Shown: positions 18,286 through 26,059 of the stretch, in pieces
How the letters are laid out: each line of letters begins with the position of its first letter
Position numbering within the stretch: the first letter of the stretch is position 1
Source: Janthinobacterium violaceinigrum
GTDB taxonomy: Bacteria > Pseudomonadota > Gammaproteobacteria > Burkholderiales > Burkholderiaceae_D
Direction: 5' to 3'
Assembly: GCF_009208555.1 (NCBI RefSeq)
Contig: NZ_WFLI01000002.1
Location: 237,599-301,598 of the forward strand
DNA: 64,000 nt
Position numbers and translations under genes: made by a program
The notes under the pieces: model-generated
Seen by the model: only the letters and a program-made list of their open reading frames with translations
Told to the model about the DNA's origin: nothing
The model's database searches: none

Positions 18286-19650
18286 TCAGTAGACGTCGCG
18301 CCGGTAGCGTCCTTCGGCTGCCAGCGCGTCGAGCGCGGGCCGGCCCAGCATGTCTTGCAGGGCCTGGTCGACGCCGCCCGCCATGCCCGCCAGGCTGCCG
18401 CAGATGTAGATGGCGGCGCCCTGCTCCAGCCACAATCTGACTTCGTCGGCATTGCCGCGCAGGCGGTCCTGCACGTAGGTGCGCTCGGCCTGGTCGCGCG
18501 AAAACGCCAGGTCCAGGCGCGGCAAGTCGCCGCTGGCATGCCAGCCTTCGATCTCTTCGCGGTAATGGAAATCGTGGGCCGCATTGCGTTCGCCAAAGAT
18601 CAGCCAGTTGCGCCGCTGTCCCGCCAGCACGCGGCTTTTCAGGTGGCCGCGCAAGCCCGCGATGCCGCTGCCGTTGCCGATCAAGATCAGGGGACGCTGG
18701 GCATTGTCTTCCAGGCGGAAACGCCGGTGCTGGCGCAGGCGCAGCTGCACCACGGCGCCGACGGCCGCCTGCGCCGTCAGCCAGCCCGAGGCCAGGCCCA
18801 GGCTGCCATCGGGATGCGCATGCTGGCGCACCAGCAAGTGCACGCCGCCATCGCGCGGGATGGAGGCGATCGAATATTCGCGCGGCTGGGTGGAATCGGC
18901 CGGCGCGGCCACCTGCACCAGGTCGCCCGACTGCCATTCCGGCAGGCTGCCTGCCACGGGCGCCAGCTCCACATGATAGATGGCGCCGCCGGCGCTGCCG
19001 GGATTGAGCAACTGCCGGCGCGTCAAACGCCAGTCGGCGAAAGCGGGCGCGCTCCAGTCGGGCGCGTCGCTGGTGCCGGCCAGGTGGCTCAGGTGCTGGA
19101 ACCACTGTTCGATGGCGGAGCTGGCGCTGCGGTCGACCTCGATGCGTTCGAACAGGCGCGACGCGCCCTGCGCCGCCAGCCAGGCGTCCAGCGCGCGGCC
19201 GAAGCCGCAGAACTGGCCATAGCTGCGGTCGCCCAAGGCCAGCACGGCGTAGTGCAATTGCGGCAGCGCCAGTTCCCCCGTCATCAGGCGCCCCATGAAG
19301 GCGGCCGCATTGTCGGGCGCGTCGCCTTCGCCATAGGTGCTGACCAAAAACAGGGCCCGCTCCGCTTGCTGCAGATCCACGGCCGTCAATTCGGCCAGCG
19401 CGCACAGGCGCACGGGAATGCCGGCCAGTTGCAGACTCTGCGCCGTTTGCGTGGCCAGTTCCTCGGCATTGCCCGTCTGGCTCGCATACGCCACCAGCCA
19501 GGGACGGCTGTCGGCCAGCGCCGCCTTGGCCACAGCGGCGGCACGGCGCCTGGCGCGCGCGCGCAGCCACGGCGCCAGGCATACGCCCGCGTAACTGAGG
19601 GACAGGGCGGCCAGCAAGGCCAGCCGCGTCGTATCGTGCGTAAAGATCAT
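18286..19650 (-). CDS. Membrane-anchored flavodoxin / NADPH-flavoprotein reductase
   Basis: This 454-residue CysJ/P450-reductase-like protein starts with one N-terminal membrane helix (about 9-27). A flavodoxin FMN domain follows (51-190: VAYASQTGNAEELA, STYGEGDAPDNAA, LALGDRSYGQFCGFGRALD), then an FAD domain (REYSIASIP) and an NADPH domain (LILIGNGSGIAGLRGHL, YICGSLAGMAGGVDQAL). It should pass electrons from NADPH through FAD and FMN to a membrane or extracytoplasmic partner. It lies 12 bp after apbE, in the operon headed by the PepSY-type gene. The PepSY and DUF2271 proteins are the likely acceptors (inference). Confidence 0.9.
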   Translation of the reverse strand: MIFTHDTTRLALLAALSLSYAGVCLAPWLRARARRRAAAVAKAALADSRPWLVAYASQTGNAEELATQTAQSLQLAGIPVRLCALAELTAVDLQQAERALFLVSTYGEGDAPDNAAAFMGRLMTGELALPQLHYAVLALGDRSYGQFCGFGRALDAWLAAQGASRLFERIEVDRSASSAIEQWFQHLSHLAGTSDAPDWSAPAFADWRLTRRQLLNPGSAGGAIYHVELAPVAGSLPEWQSGDLVQVAAPADSTQPREYSIASIPRDGGVHLLVRQHAHPDGSLGLASGWLTAQAAVGAVVQLRLRQHRRFRLEDNAQRPLILIGNGSGIAGLRGHLKSRVLAGQRRNWLIFGERNAAHDFHYREEIEGWHASGDLPRLDLAFSRDQAERTYVQDRLRGNADEVRLWLEQGAAIYICGSLAGMAGGVDQALQDMLGRPALDALAAEGRYRRDVY

Positions 19651-19662
19651 GGAATTAACTAT

Positions 19663-20712
19663 TCATTCGTCGAGCATGGCCAGCATGTGGCTGCTCAGCG
19701 TTTCGTGATAGCCATGGCCGTCGCGCTGCAGGAAGCGCGCGGCCAGGCCCTGCTCTTCGGCCAGCGCCATGCCGGCATCCAAACCCAGCACCGTCAGGGC
19801 CGTCGACCAGGCGTCGGCCGCCATGCATTCGGCGTGCACGACGGTGACGGAAGCGAGTTGATTGGCAATCGGCATGCCGCTGCGCGGATCGATGGTGTGC
19901 GAGAAACGAACTGTGCCGTCCTTGAAGAAACGCCGGTAGTCGCCCGAGGTCGCCACTGACAGGCCGTGTAGCGCCAGCAGCATTTCCGGCGGATGCTGTG
20001 CATTCTCGGCATTATCGGCACTATCGGCGGCGCCATCGACCTGTTCCAGCATCACCCACCACGGCTGGCCGTCGGGCTTGCTGCCGGCGCCGCGCAGCTC
20101 GCCGCCCACTTCCACCAGATAATGATGGATGCCCTGGCTGTCCAGGTAGCGGGCCAGGCGGTCCACGCCATAGCCCTTGGCAACGGCGGACAGATCCAGC
20201 TGCAAGCCGCCCGGCTGGCGCGCGCGGCGGGCCGGCAAGTCCAGTTCCAGGCGGCGCCGTTGCCGCTGCGACAGCAGCAGGGCCACGGTATCGTCTTTCG
20301 GCGGCAGGAAGCCGGCCTCATCGTAGCGGTTGCGGGGGCCGAAGCCCCACAGGTTGACGAGGGCGCCCGCGCACGGGTCATACGCGCCGCCGGACGCCTG
20401 CGACACGTGCATGGCAAAGCCCAGCACTTCGCAAAACGCGGCGGGCAGGCTGTGCCAGCTCCCCGCTTCGGCCCGGTTGAAGCGGCCCAGGTCGGACTCG
20501 TCGCTCCAGTGGCTCATTTGCGCCACGACCAGGTCCAGCTGCTGCTGCAAGCCCTGCTGCAAGTCGGCGCTGCCGGCGCGTCCCGGCATGGCGGCCTCCA
20601 GCAGGCGCACCGACCAGCTGGTGCCCATCGACAAGCCGCGCAAATCCCGGATCGCGGCGCCAGGCGGCGCGACCTCATCGGAAATATGCTGGGGCAGCAG
20701 GACCCGGCGCAT
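19663..20712 (-). CDS. apbE: FAD:protein FMN transferase (ApbE family)
   Basis: ApbE links FMN through a phosphoester to Ser/Thr of target proteins. The 349-residue protein shows MGTSWSVRL, MSHWSDESDLGRFNRAE, ASGGAYDPCAGALVNLWGFG, LDLSAVAKGYGVDRLARYL, YLVEVGGELRGAG, FSHTIDPRSGMPI and MAADAWSTALTVLG, the whole ApbE series. Oddly, the ATG at 20712 gives no signal peptide or lipobox, whereas many ApbEs are periplasmic lipoproteins. The upstream extension of the frame overlaps the preceding gene and does not look like a signal either. A target carrying the DGVSGAT motif is encoded two genes upstream. Confidence 0.93.
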   Translation of the reverse strand: MRRVLLPQHISDEVAPPGAAIRDLRGLSMGTSWSVRLLEAAMPGRAGSADLQQGLQQQLDLVVAQMSHWSDESDLGRFNRAEAGSWHSLPAAFCEVLGFAMHVSQASGGAYDPCAGALVNLWGFGPRNRYDEAGFLPPKDDTVALLLSQRQRRRLELDLPARRARQPGGLQLDLSAVAKGYGVDRLARYLDSQGIHHYLVEVGGELRGAGSKPDGQPWWVMLEQVDGAADSADNAENAQHPPEMLLALHGLSVATSGDYRRFFKDGTVRFSHTIDPRSGMPIANQLASVTVVHAECMAADAWSTALTVLGLDAGMALAEEQGLAARFLQRDGHGYHETLSSHMLAMLDE

Positions 20713-20738
20713 CGGCAAGCTGGTGAACAGGCCGCCGC

Positions 20739-21563
20739 TTACTGCGGCAGCACTTCCACGGACGCCGCGTAGGTGGCACGGCGCTCCGGCATCACGGGCG
20801 GCTGGCCGGCCACGGCTGGCGCGGCCGCCGGCCAGGTGCTGCTCAGGTAATACATGCCCGCGGCCGGCACGGTGAACGTGATCTCGCCCTTGGCATCGGT
20901 GCTCTGGCGGATTTCGCCCAGCACGCCACGGTAGCGCACGCCGCCTGGCACGAGGCTGAACGCCTGGTTTGCCGCCGGCTTGCCGTCGATCAGGAAACGC
21001 CACGTGGCTTTCTCGCCCGCGCGCAAGTCGTTCGGATGCGTGACGGGCACGAATTCCAGGCCCACGCCCGTCGGCTTGAACACTTCCGTGCTGGTTTCGC
21101 CATTGCTGAAGAAGGTTTCCAGGCGCGCTGCCGTGCGGGTGATTTTCACGTCTTTCGCATCGGCCGGCACGTCTTTCTTGAAGGTTTCCTCGTTGCCGCG
21201 GAAGCGCTTCTGCTCGCCGTTGAGCGTGTAGCTGCCCATCACGTTTTGCGACACGATGGCGGCCTTGTAGGTGCCCGGCTTTTCCATCTTCACGTCGAAG
21301 ACGCTGCGCAGACGGCCCGTCAGCGTATTGGCCGGCGTGACTTTTGCGCCGTCCGGACCAAAGACTTGCAGCGTATCCAGGCGCAGCGGCTGGTGGTCGA
21401 TCTCGAACAGGCCGTCGGACACGGCGGCATCCACCGTGACCCAGGCGTCCTTGCTTTCCACCATCGTGCTCGATGGCACCATCCAGCCCCGGTGGGCATG
21501 GGCGTTCATGGCCAGGCCAGCCAGGGCCAGCGCGATCAGCGGTTTATTCAGTTGCTTGAACAT
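20739..21563 (-). CDS. Exported DUF4198 protein
   Basis: This 274-residue periplasmic protein has a signal peptide (MFKQLNKPLIALALAGLAMNAHAHRG). The DUF4198 core includes HRGWMVPSSTMVESKDAWV near the start and FVPVTHPNDLRAGEKATWRF, GEITFTVPAAGMYYLSS and ERRATYAASVEVLPQ later. DUF4198 proteins are often found beside metal uptake genes, and a metal-binding or carrier role is suspected but unproven. The open frame extends to 21602, but the signal peptide begins at 21563. It lies 13 bp after the DUF2271 gene and 26 bp before apbE. Confidence 0.88.
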   Translation of the reverse strand: MFKQLNKPLIALALAGLAMNAHAHRGWMVPSSTMVESKDAWVTVDAAVSDGLFEIDHQPLRLDTLQVFGPDGAKVTPANTLTGRLRSVFDVKMEKPGTYKAAIVSQNVMGSYTLNGEQKRFRGNEETFKKDVPADAKDVKITRTAARLETFFSNGETSTEVFKPTGVGLEFVPVTHPNDLRAGEKATWRFLIDGKPAANQAFSLVPGGVRYRGVLGEIRQSTDAKGEITFTVPAAGMYYLSSTWPAAAPAVAGQPPVMPERRATYAASVEVLPQ

Positions 21564-21576
21564 GATGAGTGCGCCT

Positions 21577-22092
21577 TTATGGTTTGAGTTGGACGACGAC
21601 ATTGCCGAGTTCTTCCTTGCCTTTGGCAGGAACGGACTGGGCCGATTTCAGCGGCCACTGGAACGGTACGCGCACCAGTTCGCGTCCGCCCGCTTCGCGC
21701 GCCGCTTCCACCACCACCTGGTATTCGCCGGCCGGCAGCTTGTCGAGCAAGGCCTTGGCGCCCGGGAAGGTCAAGGTATGTTCGCCCGGCGCGCGCGTGG
21801 CGCCGCTGACACCGTCCACGGGCATGGCCAGGTCGCGGCCGCTCTTGCGCCACCACTGGCGCATGTCCTTGAGCCACTTCTCGCCTGCCTTGTCCTTCTT
21901 TTTCACGTCATACAGCACCGTCAGGTTGCCGACGACCTTTTGATCGGCCGTTTCCAGCCATGCCGCCACGTAGGGACGGTGATATTCCGCCACGTTCAGT
22001 TGCGGGATTTCAAGCTTGAGGGCCAGGTCGGCCGCCATCGCCGAAGTGCCGATCAGGGGAAGGCCAAGCGCCAGGGAGTAGCGTAATTTCAT
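21577..22092 (-). CDS. Exported DUF2271 protein with ApbE flavinylation motif
   Basis: This 171-residue protein has a signal peptide (MKLRYSLALGLPLIGTSAMA) and a DUF2271 domain. The sequence DGVSGAT (coding bases 21796-21816) matches the ApbE target motif D-[GA]-x-[ST]-[GS]-A-T, in which the final Thr receives FMN in NqrC/RnfG-type proteins. With apbE in the same operon, this is very probably a covalently flavinylated periplasmic electron carrier (inference from motif and context). The frame is open to 22479, but the signal peptide fixes the start at 22092. Neighbours are a PepSY-type membrane protein (32 bp upstream) and DUF4198. Confidence 0.9.
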   Translation of the reverse strand: MKLRYSLALGLPLIGTSAMAADLALKLEIPQLNVAEYHRPYVAAWLETADQKVVGNLTVLYDVKKKDKAGEKWLKDMRQWWRKSGRDLAMPVDGVSGATRAPGEHTLTFPGAKALLDKLPAGEYQVVVEAAREAGGRELVRVPFQWPLKSAQSVPAKGKEELGNVVVQLKP

Positions 22093-22124
22093 GGTGTGCC
22101 TGTAAAAAGGAAAAATAAAAACGA

Positions 22125-22778
22125 TCAGTGAATAAACAGCAAGGCGATCGCGCAAGGTATCAAGATACCGAGGCCAACCATCGGCCAGGTAAATGGCCGG
22201 TTGGCCGCGTGGAACTTCAAAATCAATAAACCCGTCAGGCAAAACACGATGCAGGCACCGGCAAAGATATCGATGAACCAGTTCCAGGCCACGCCCGTGT
22301 TGCGGCCCTTGTGGACATCGTTGAGCCAGGACACCCAGCCCCGGTCCGTCAGCTCGTATTCGGCAGCCCCGTCTTCCAGGCCGATGCGCACCCAGGCGTC
22401 GCCGCCCGCCTTGGGCAGCGGCAGGTAGACTTCGTCGACGCTCCATTCGGCGGGACGGCCGCCCGCATTGAGCGACCATTGCTGCTTGAGCCAGGTCTCG
22501 GCGGCAGCGGGCATGGGCGCATTGGCGCCATCATGCTGGGCCGCATAGGCAGCCAGTTCCGCGACGAGGGACGCCGGCACGGTCGCCTGCTGGCGCGTAA
22601 TGGACGGCTTCGACTCTATCTGGCTGGCGTGATTCAGGGTGATGCCGGTGATGGCAAACAGAAACATGCCCAGCAGGCAAAGTGCTGAGCTGATCCAGTG
22701 CCACTGGTGCAAATTCTTCAGCCAGACGGCGCGGCTGGCATTGTTCTTGGCCTTGTCTGCGGCGCCCGCGTTACCCAT
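22125..22778 (-). CDS. PepSY-associated membrane protein
   Basis: This 217-residue inner-membrane protein has helices at about 28-48 (ISSALCLLGMFLFAITGITL), 163-187 (NWFIDIFAGACIVFCLTGLL) and 194-215 (WPMVGLGILIPCAIALLF). The motifs LHQWHWISSALCL, GITLNHASQI and LNDVHKGRNTG match the PepSY-TM family, where His residues can bind haem and pass electrons across the membrane. It heads the minus-strand operon. A perfect Fur-like palindrome lies about 95-115 bp upstream, so iron limitation should induce the unit. Confidence 0.87.
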   Translation of the reverse strand: MGNAGAADKAKNNASRAVWLKNLHQWHWISSALCLLGMFLFAITGITLNHASQIESKPSITRQQATVPASLVAELAAYAAQHDGANAPMPAAAETWLKQQWSLNAGGRPAEWSVDEVYLPLPKAGGDAWVRIGLEDGAAEYELTDRGWVSWLNDVHKGRNTGVAWNWFIDIFAGACIVFCLTGLLILKFHAANRPFTWPMVGLGILIPCAIALLFIH

Positions 22779-22873
22779 GGTCCGCTCCCGGCAGGGAGCG
22801 CGCCAGATGGCGCGACAAGTCAGTGTGCTTCATTCCTATCCTTCAATCCAAGTTCATGCCCATAGTTTCAAAC

Positions 22874-22894
22874 AAATGATAATGATTATCATTT
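22874..22894. promoter_or_regulatory. Perfect Fur-like box
   Basis: The site is two ten-base arms, AAATGATAAT and ATTATCATTT, around a central G. It contains overlapping 7-1-7 Fur half-sites and closely resembles the classical GATAAT repeat operator. It lies 96-116 bp upstream of the PepSY-type gene (minus) and 168 bp before the PNPOx-like gene (plus). The surrounding AT-rich patch can hold the promoter. Confidence 0.88.
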
Positions 22895-23061
22895 ATTAAG
22901 TCAATACATGGGGCACACCGCCAGGCCGGCGTTTTGTAACAGCTTTGAAACATGGCGCGACAAGAGAGCAGCCGTGCGTGCCGCTACGTAAGGTGCCGTA
23001 CAGAGCCGTGTGCCCCGTTCGCCTATGCTGTTGTTCAGGACAACCACCAAGGGAGCAAGCG

Positions 23062-23559
23062 ATGCCATCATATTCCAGCGAACAACTGGCCAACCTCGCA
23101 GCCAGGATCAAGAACGTCAAATTCGGCATGTTGACCACCAGCGACGACATGCGCACCCTCACCAGCCGGCCCCTGACGCAGCAGCAGGTCGACAATGCCG
23201 GGCAGATCTGGTTCTTTGTCTCGGACGAGGCCGCCTATACGCGCGATTTGGCGAACAATCCGCAAGTCAACGTCAGCTTTGTCGACACGGGCGACAGCCT
23301 GTATGTGTCCGTCTGCGGCCATGCACAGTTGCTGAAGGACCGCGCCAAGGCCGAGGAATTATGGAATCCCCTCGTCAAGGCCTGGTTCCCGGGCGGACCC
23401 GGCGATCCCAAGCTGTCGCTGATCAAGGTGACCATCCAGTCGGCCGAGTACTGGGATAGCAGCGCCAGCAAGATGCGGCAATTCTTTGAAATGGCCAAGG
23501 CCGCCATCACGGGCGAGACGCCGAAGGACGTGGGCGAGCATGGCAGGGTCGATCTGTAG
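23062..23559 (+). CDS. PNPOx-like general stress protein (GS26 family)
   Basis: This 165-residue protein has the split-barrel flavin-binding fold of the pyridoxamine-phosphate-oxidase family: KFGMLTTSDDMRTLTSRPL, QIWFFVSDEAAYTRDLANN, VNVSFVDTGDSLYVSVCGHA and KAWFPGGPGDPKLSLIKV. Such proteins bind FMN or FAD and are tied to stress responses; the substrate is unknown. GGGAG seven bases before the ATG at 23062 supports this start over the longer open frame from 22945. It is transcribed divergently from the Fur-box operon. Confidence 0.87.
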   Translation: MPSYSSEQLANLAARIKNVKFGMLTTSDDMRTLTSRPLTQQQVDNAGQIWFFVSDEAAYTRDLANNPQVNVSFVDTGDSLYVSVCGHAQLLKDRAKAEELWNPLVKAWFPGGPGDPKLSLIKVTIQSAEYWDSSASKMRQFFEMAKAAITGETPKDVGEHGRVDL

Positions 23560-23571
23560 CCGGACCGACAT

Positions 23572-23616
23572 ATTTTACCCGGGTGTTATTGACTTTTAAT
23601 TTGACCCGGGTAAAAT
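23572..23616 (+). promoter_or_regulatory. Promoter with mirrored operator pair before the DUF2239 gene
   Basis: Two copies of a 13-base site face each other: ATTTTACCCGGGT (23572-23584) and ACCCGGGTAAAAT (23604-23616). Each contains the self-complementary ACCCGGGT. A sigma70-like promoter, TTGACT (23589-23594), 16 bp, TAAAAT (23611-23616), is interleaved, so one copy covers the -10 and the other lies just upstream of the -35. This is a typical layout for repression by two dimers. The regulator is unknown. Confidence 0.75.
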
Positions 23617-23642
23617 TGCCTGCATTCTCCATGGAGGCAAAC

Positions 23643-24239
23643 ATGCACACGCAACCCCAGGCACCAGCCCAGCTCACCGCTTTCGCGGGCAAACGCAAGG
23701 TGGCCGCCGGCCCCTTGCACGCGGTGGCACAAACCTTGAAAGAACTGGTGACGCGCGATCCCGATGAGCAAATCCTGATTTTCGACGACGCCAGCGGCAG
23801 CCAGGTCGACCTGAACCTGCACGGCAGCCTGGCCGACGTGCTGCAGCGCCTGCCGCGTGCAGCGGCGCCCGTGCAGGCTGACGTACCCCCGCGCACGGCG
23901 GGCCGCCCGAAGCTGGGCGTGGTGGCGCGCGAAATCACCTTGCTGCCCCGGCACTGGGAATGGCTGGCGACCCAGCCGGGCGGCGCCTCCGTGGCCCTGC
24001 GCAAATTGGTGGAGCACGCGCAGCGGGGCAACAAGGCGCACGACGAACAGCGCCAGGCACGCGAAGCGGCGTATAAAGTCATGAATGCGCTGGCCGGCGA
24101 TGCGCCGGGCTTCGAGGAAGCCAGCCGCGCCCTGTTCGCCGGCAAGCAACCCGCGTTTCTTGCCTGCGTGCAGGAATGGCCAGCCGACGTGCGCGAACAC
24201 GTCTTGCAGCTGGCCCAGCGGGGATGGTCCGGGGACTAA
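23643..24239 (+). CDS. DUF2239 family protein
   Basis: This 198-residue soluble protein looks like the DUF2239 family (TAFAGKRKVAAGPLHAVAQT, DEQILIFDDASGSQVDLNLHG, GRPKLGVVAREITLLPRHW, ASVALRKLVEHA, DAPGFEEASRALFAG). No function is established; the middle GRPKLGVVAREITL plus a helical C-terminus could be DNA-binding (inference). GGAGG five bases before the ATG at 23643 fixes the start, although the frame is open from 23583. The strong mirrored operator pair upstream suggests tight control, perhaps by the protein itself. Confidence 0.82.
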   Translation: MHTQPQAPAQLTAFAGKRKVAAGPLHAVAQTLKELVTRDPDEQILIFDDASGSQVDLNLHGSLADVLQRLPRAAAPVQADVPPRTAGRPKLGVVAREITLLPRHWEWLATQPGGASVALRKLVEHAQRGNKAHDEQRQAREAAYKVMNALAGDAPGFEEASRALFAGKQPAFLACVQEWPADVREHVLQLAQRGWSGD

Positions 24240-24254
24240 GCGCAGGCCGACAGC

Positions 24255-24518
24255 TCAGACGCCCGTGCTGCCCGTGGTATCAGGGGCGTCATCAGCGCTC
24301 TGCCGGCTTTGCCCGGCGGAGCCGGACTGGTGGTGCGGCAGGCGGTCGGCACGCCGCACTTCGCCGATGGAAAACAGGTCGTCGCCGATATCGAGCCCCT
24401 GCTCGCTATCGACCAGCACAAAGCTCTCGGCCGACTCCGCCGTGCTTTGCTTGCTGCCTGCCGAGGACGGCGTGCCGCCCTGGCTATTGCCGGGCTGCGG
24501 CGTATTCGAGTTTCCCAT
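24255..24518 (-). CDS. Small disordered hypothetical protein
   Basis: This 87-residue polar protein is rich in Ser, Gly, Gln and Asp, with one ordered-looking stretch (ESFVLVDSEQGLDIGDDLFS followed by IGEVRRADRLP). No family is recognised. AGGGAG lies 6 bases before the ATG at 24518; another ATG at 24521 is closer. It converges with the DUF2239 gene. The short 11-bp and 7-bp tandem repeats lie directly upstream. It could be a small stress protein like the KGG protein next to it (inference). Confidence 0.5.
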   Translation of the reverse strand: MGNSNTPQPGNSQGGTPSSAGSKQSTAESAESFVLVDSEQGLDIGDDLFSIGEVRRADRLPHHQSGSAGQSRQSADDAPDTTGSTGV

Positions 24519-24539
24519 CATCTTCTCCCTGATCGTGAG

Positions 24540-24609
24540 TGCGAGTTGACTGCGAGGTGATTGCAAGGTGATTACAAGGTCATTGCGAGGTCATTGCAAG
24601 GTCATTGCG
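24540..24609. repeat. 11-bp tandem repeat (about six units)
   Basis: Units such as TGCGAGGTGAT, TGCAAGGTGAT, TACAAGGTCAT, TGCGAGGTCAT and TGCAAGGTCAT follow one another from 24551 to 24605, with degenerate units at both ends. It lies in the upstream region of the small minus-strand gene at 24255-24518, so copy-number change could affect its promoter. Confidence 0.8.
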
Positions 24610-24613
24610 TAGT

Positions 24614-24641
24614 GGCCGTGGGCCGTGGGCCGTGGGCCGTG
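24614..24641. repeat. 7-bp tandem repeat (four units)
   Basis: GGCCGTG is repeated four times without error, just after the 11-bp tandem repeat and before a very GC-rich tract. It looks like a slipped-strand (simple repeat) expansion. Confidence 0.85.
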
Positions 24642-24809
24642 GCCTGGCGGCGTCGGCGCCGCGGCGGCGGCGCAGCTATTTCATCATAGTCCATGCCTGC
24701 TGCAATGCATCAAAATTTTTATCGCGGCCGACAGCGCCGCAAGTGGCCAGCGGAAATACACGATTCCCGCTGGCCAGGCCTGCCTGCGACCGCTTCCGCC
24801 GACGGGCGC

Positions 24810-25190
24810 TTACTTGTTGCGCGAGCCGGACGATCCCGAGCCCGAACCTGCACCGCCGCTTTGCTTGTTGCCACTGTCGCGGTTGGCATCCTGGTTCATG
24901 CTGGCATTGTCACGCGAGCCGCCGGAGCTGCCGGAGCTGGCGGCACTTTGCCGGTTAGCATCGTTCTTGTGGCTTTGGCTGCCTGCGCGGCGCGCTTCTT
25001 CCGACGTGAATTCATGGGCCGTGCCCTTTTCATGGGCGGCGCGTCCCCCTTCGCTGGCGATTTCGCGCTGCTGGGCGGGGTCCATGGAAGCAAAGCCACG
25101 TTTGCTGGTATCGCTTTGCTTGCTCCCGCCGCTGCTACTGCCGCTGCTCGTTTTACTACCTTGCTGTTTATTGTCGCTCGATGTGGCCAT
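24810..25190 (-). CDS. KGG-repeat stress protein
   Basis: This 126-residue hydrophilic protein holds a KGG-type stress repeat: GFASMDPAQQREIASEGGR, AAHEKGTAHEFTSEEARR, with a Ser/Gly/Asn-rich disordered remainder and a second partial motif (AGSQSHKNDANRQ). KGG proteins, such as those annotated as stress-induced or sporulation-associated, are probably intrinsically disordered protectants. GGAG precedes the ATG at 25190; the frame is open further, but the family begins here. Confidence 0.85.
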   Translation of the reverse strand: MATSSDNKQQGSKTSSGSSSGGSKQSDTSKRGFASMDPAQQREIASEGGRAAHEKGTAHEFTSEEARRAGSQSHKNDANRQSAASSGSSGGSRDNASMNQDANRDSGNKQSGGAGSGSGSSGSRNK

Positions 25191-25384
25191 GATGATCTCC
25201 TTGATCGATGGAATCAGAAAACAGTGCAAACCATGCAATTCTTTCCCCTCGCATGGCAAGGGAACCGTCATCTTAGTGCGCGCATGGGGCACAAGAAATA
25301 GGAGGATGGCAAGAGCGCATGTAGGATGAGTCCCGCCCGCGGTGGCATAGTTACTTTCAGTTTTCCACCAACAGTACCAGACAC

Positions 25385-26059
25385 TCAGCAGTTAGCGGGA
25401 ATGGGGAAAATCGCCGCGTCCGCCGTCACGTACACGCGCTCGCCAACGGCTGGCCGCACCGCATGCCCTCCCGTAAAGGCGCCGAACGAGGGCAGGATGG
25501 CGCGCTGCCTGCCCAGCAGGAAACACGGCAGGCGCAGGCCGCCCCCCGTTGCGCGCAGAAGAAACACGGGATGCACGTGGCCCGCCAGCACATAGCCGGG
25601 CGCGACGGTGTCCGGGTGATGGCAGAACGAAAGCGGGCCCACGCTGTGCGGTTCCTCCACCATGGCGATGCCCAGCGCGGCGGCCGGGTCGCCCGCATGC
25701 GCGTCGTGGTTACCGCGCACCACCGTCAAGCGCAGCTGCGGATGGCGCGCGCGCCAGGCCAGCATGGCCGCCACGGTGGCAGCCGCATGCGCGGCACGCG
25801 CGTGCAGAAAGTCGCCGAGAAAAACGATTTCCTCGCAGGCGTAACTGGCCAGCAGGGCATCGAGCGCCAGCAGGTTTTGCGTGGTGGTGCCGCGCGGCAC
25901 GGGTACGCCCAGCGCGCGAAACGCGGCCGCCTTGCCGAAATGGATGTCCGCGACAATCAGCATCTTGCGCGCCGGCCAGTACACGGCCTTGTGCGCCAGC
26001 AGCCATAGCGTCTCGCCGGCCAGTTCCACCACGTAATGCGCTTGCCGCAGCCCGTTCAT
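25385..26059 (-). CDS. pdeM: Ligase-associated metallophosphoesterase PdeM
   Basis: This 224-residue calcineurin-like phosphoesterase carries [38 protein letters not shown] and AGHVHPVF, the full di-metal site. It belongs to the DNA-ligase-associated group, thought to act on DNA ends in a repair cassette. Its ATG overlaps the helicase stop by four bases. It is last in the order exonuclease, ligase, helicase, phosphoesterase. Confidence 0.92.
   Translation of the reverse strand: MNGLRQAHYVVELAGETLWLLAHKAVYWPARKMLIVADIHFGKAAAFRALGVPVPRGTTTQNLLALDALLASYACEEIVFLGDFLHARAAHAAATVAAMLAWRARHPQLRLTVVRGNHDAHAGDPAAALGIAMVEEPHSVGPLSFCHHPDTVAPGYVLAGHVHPVFLLRATGGGLRLPCFLLGRQRAILPSFGAFTGGHAVRPAVGERVYVTADAAIFPIPANC

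Noticed and set aside
24540..24641. CRISPR-like array
   Set aside because: Units are 7 and 11 bp and directly adjacent, with no spacers; no cas gene is nearby.
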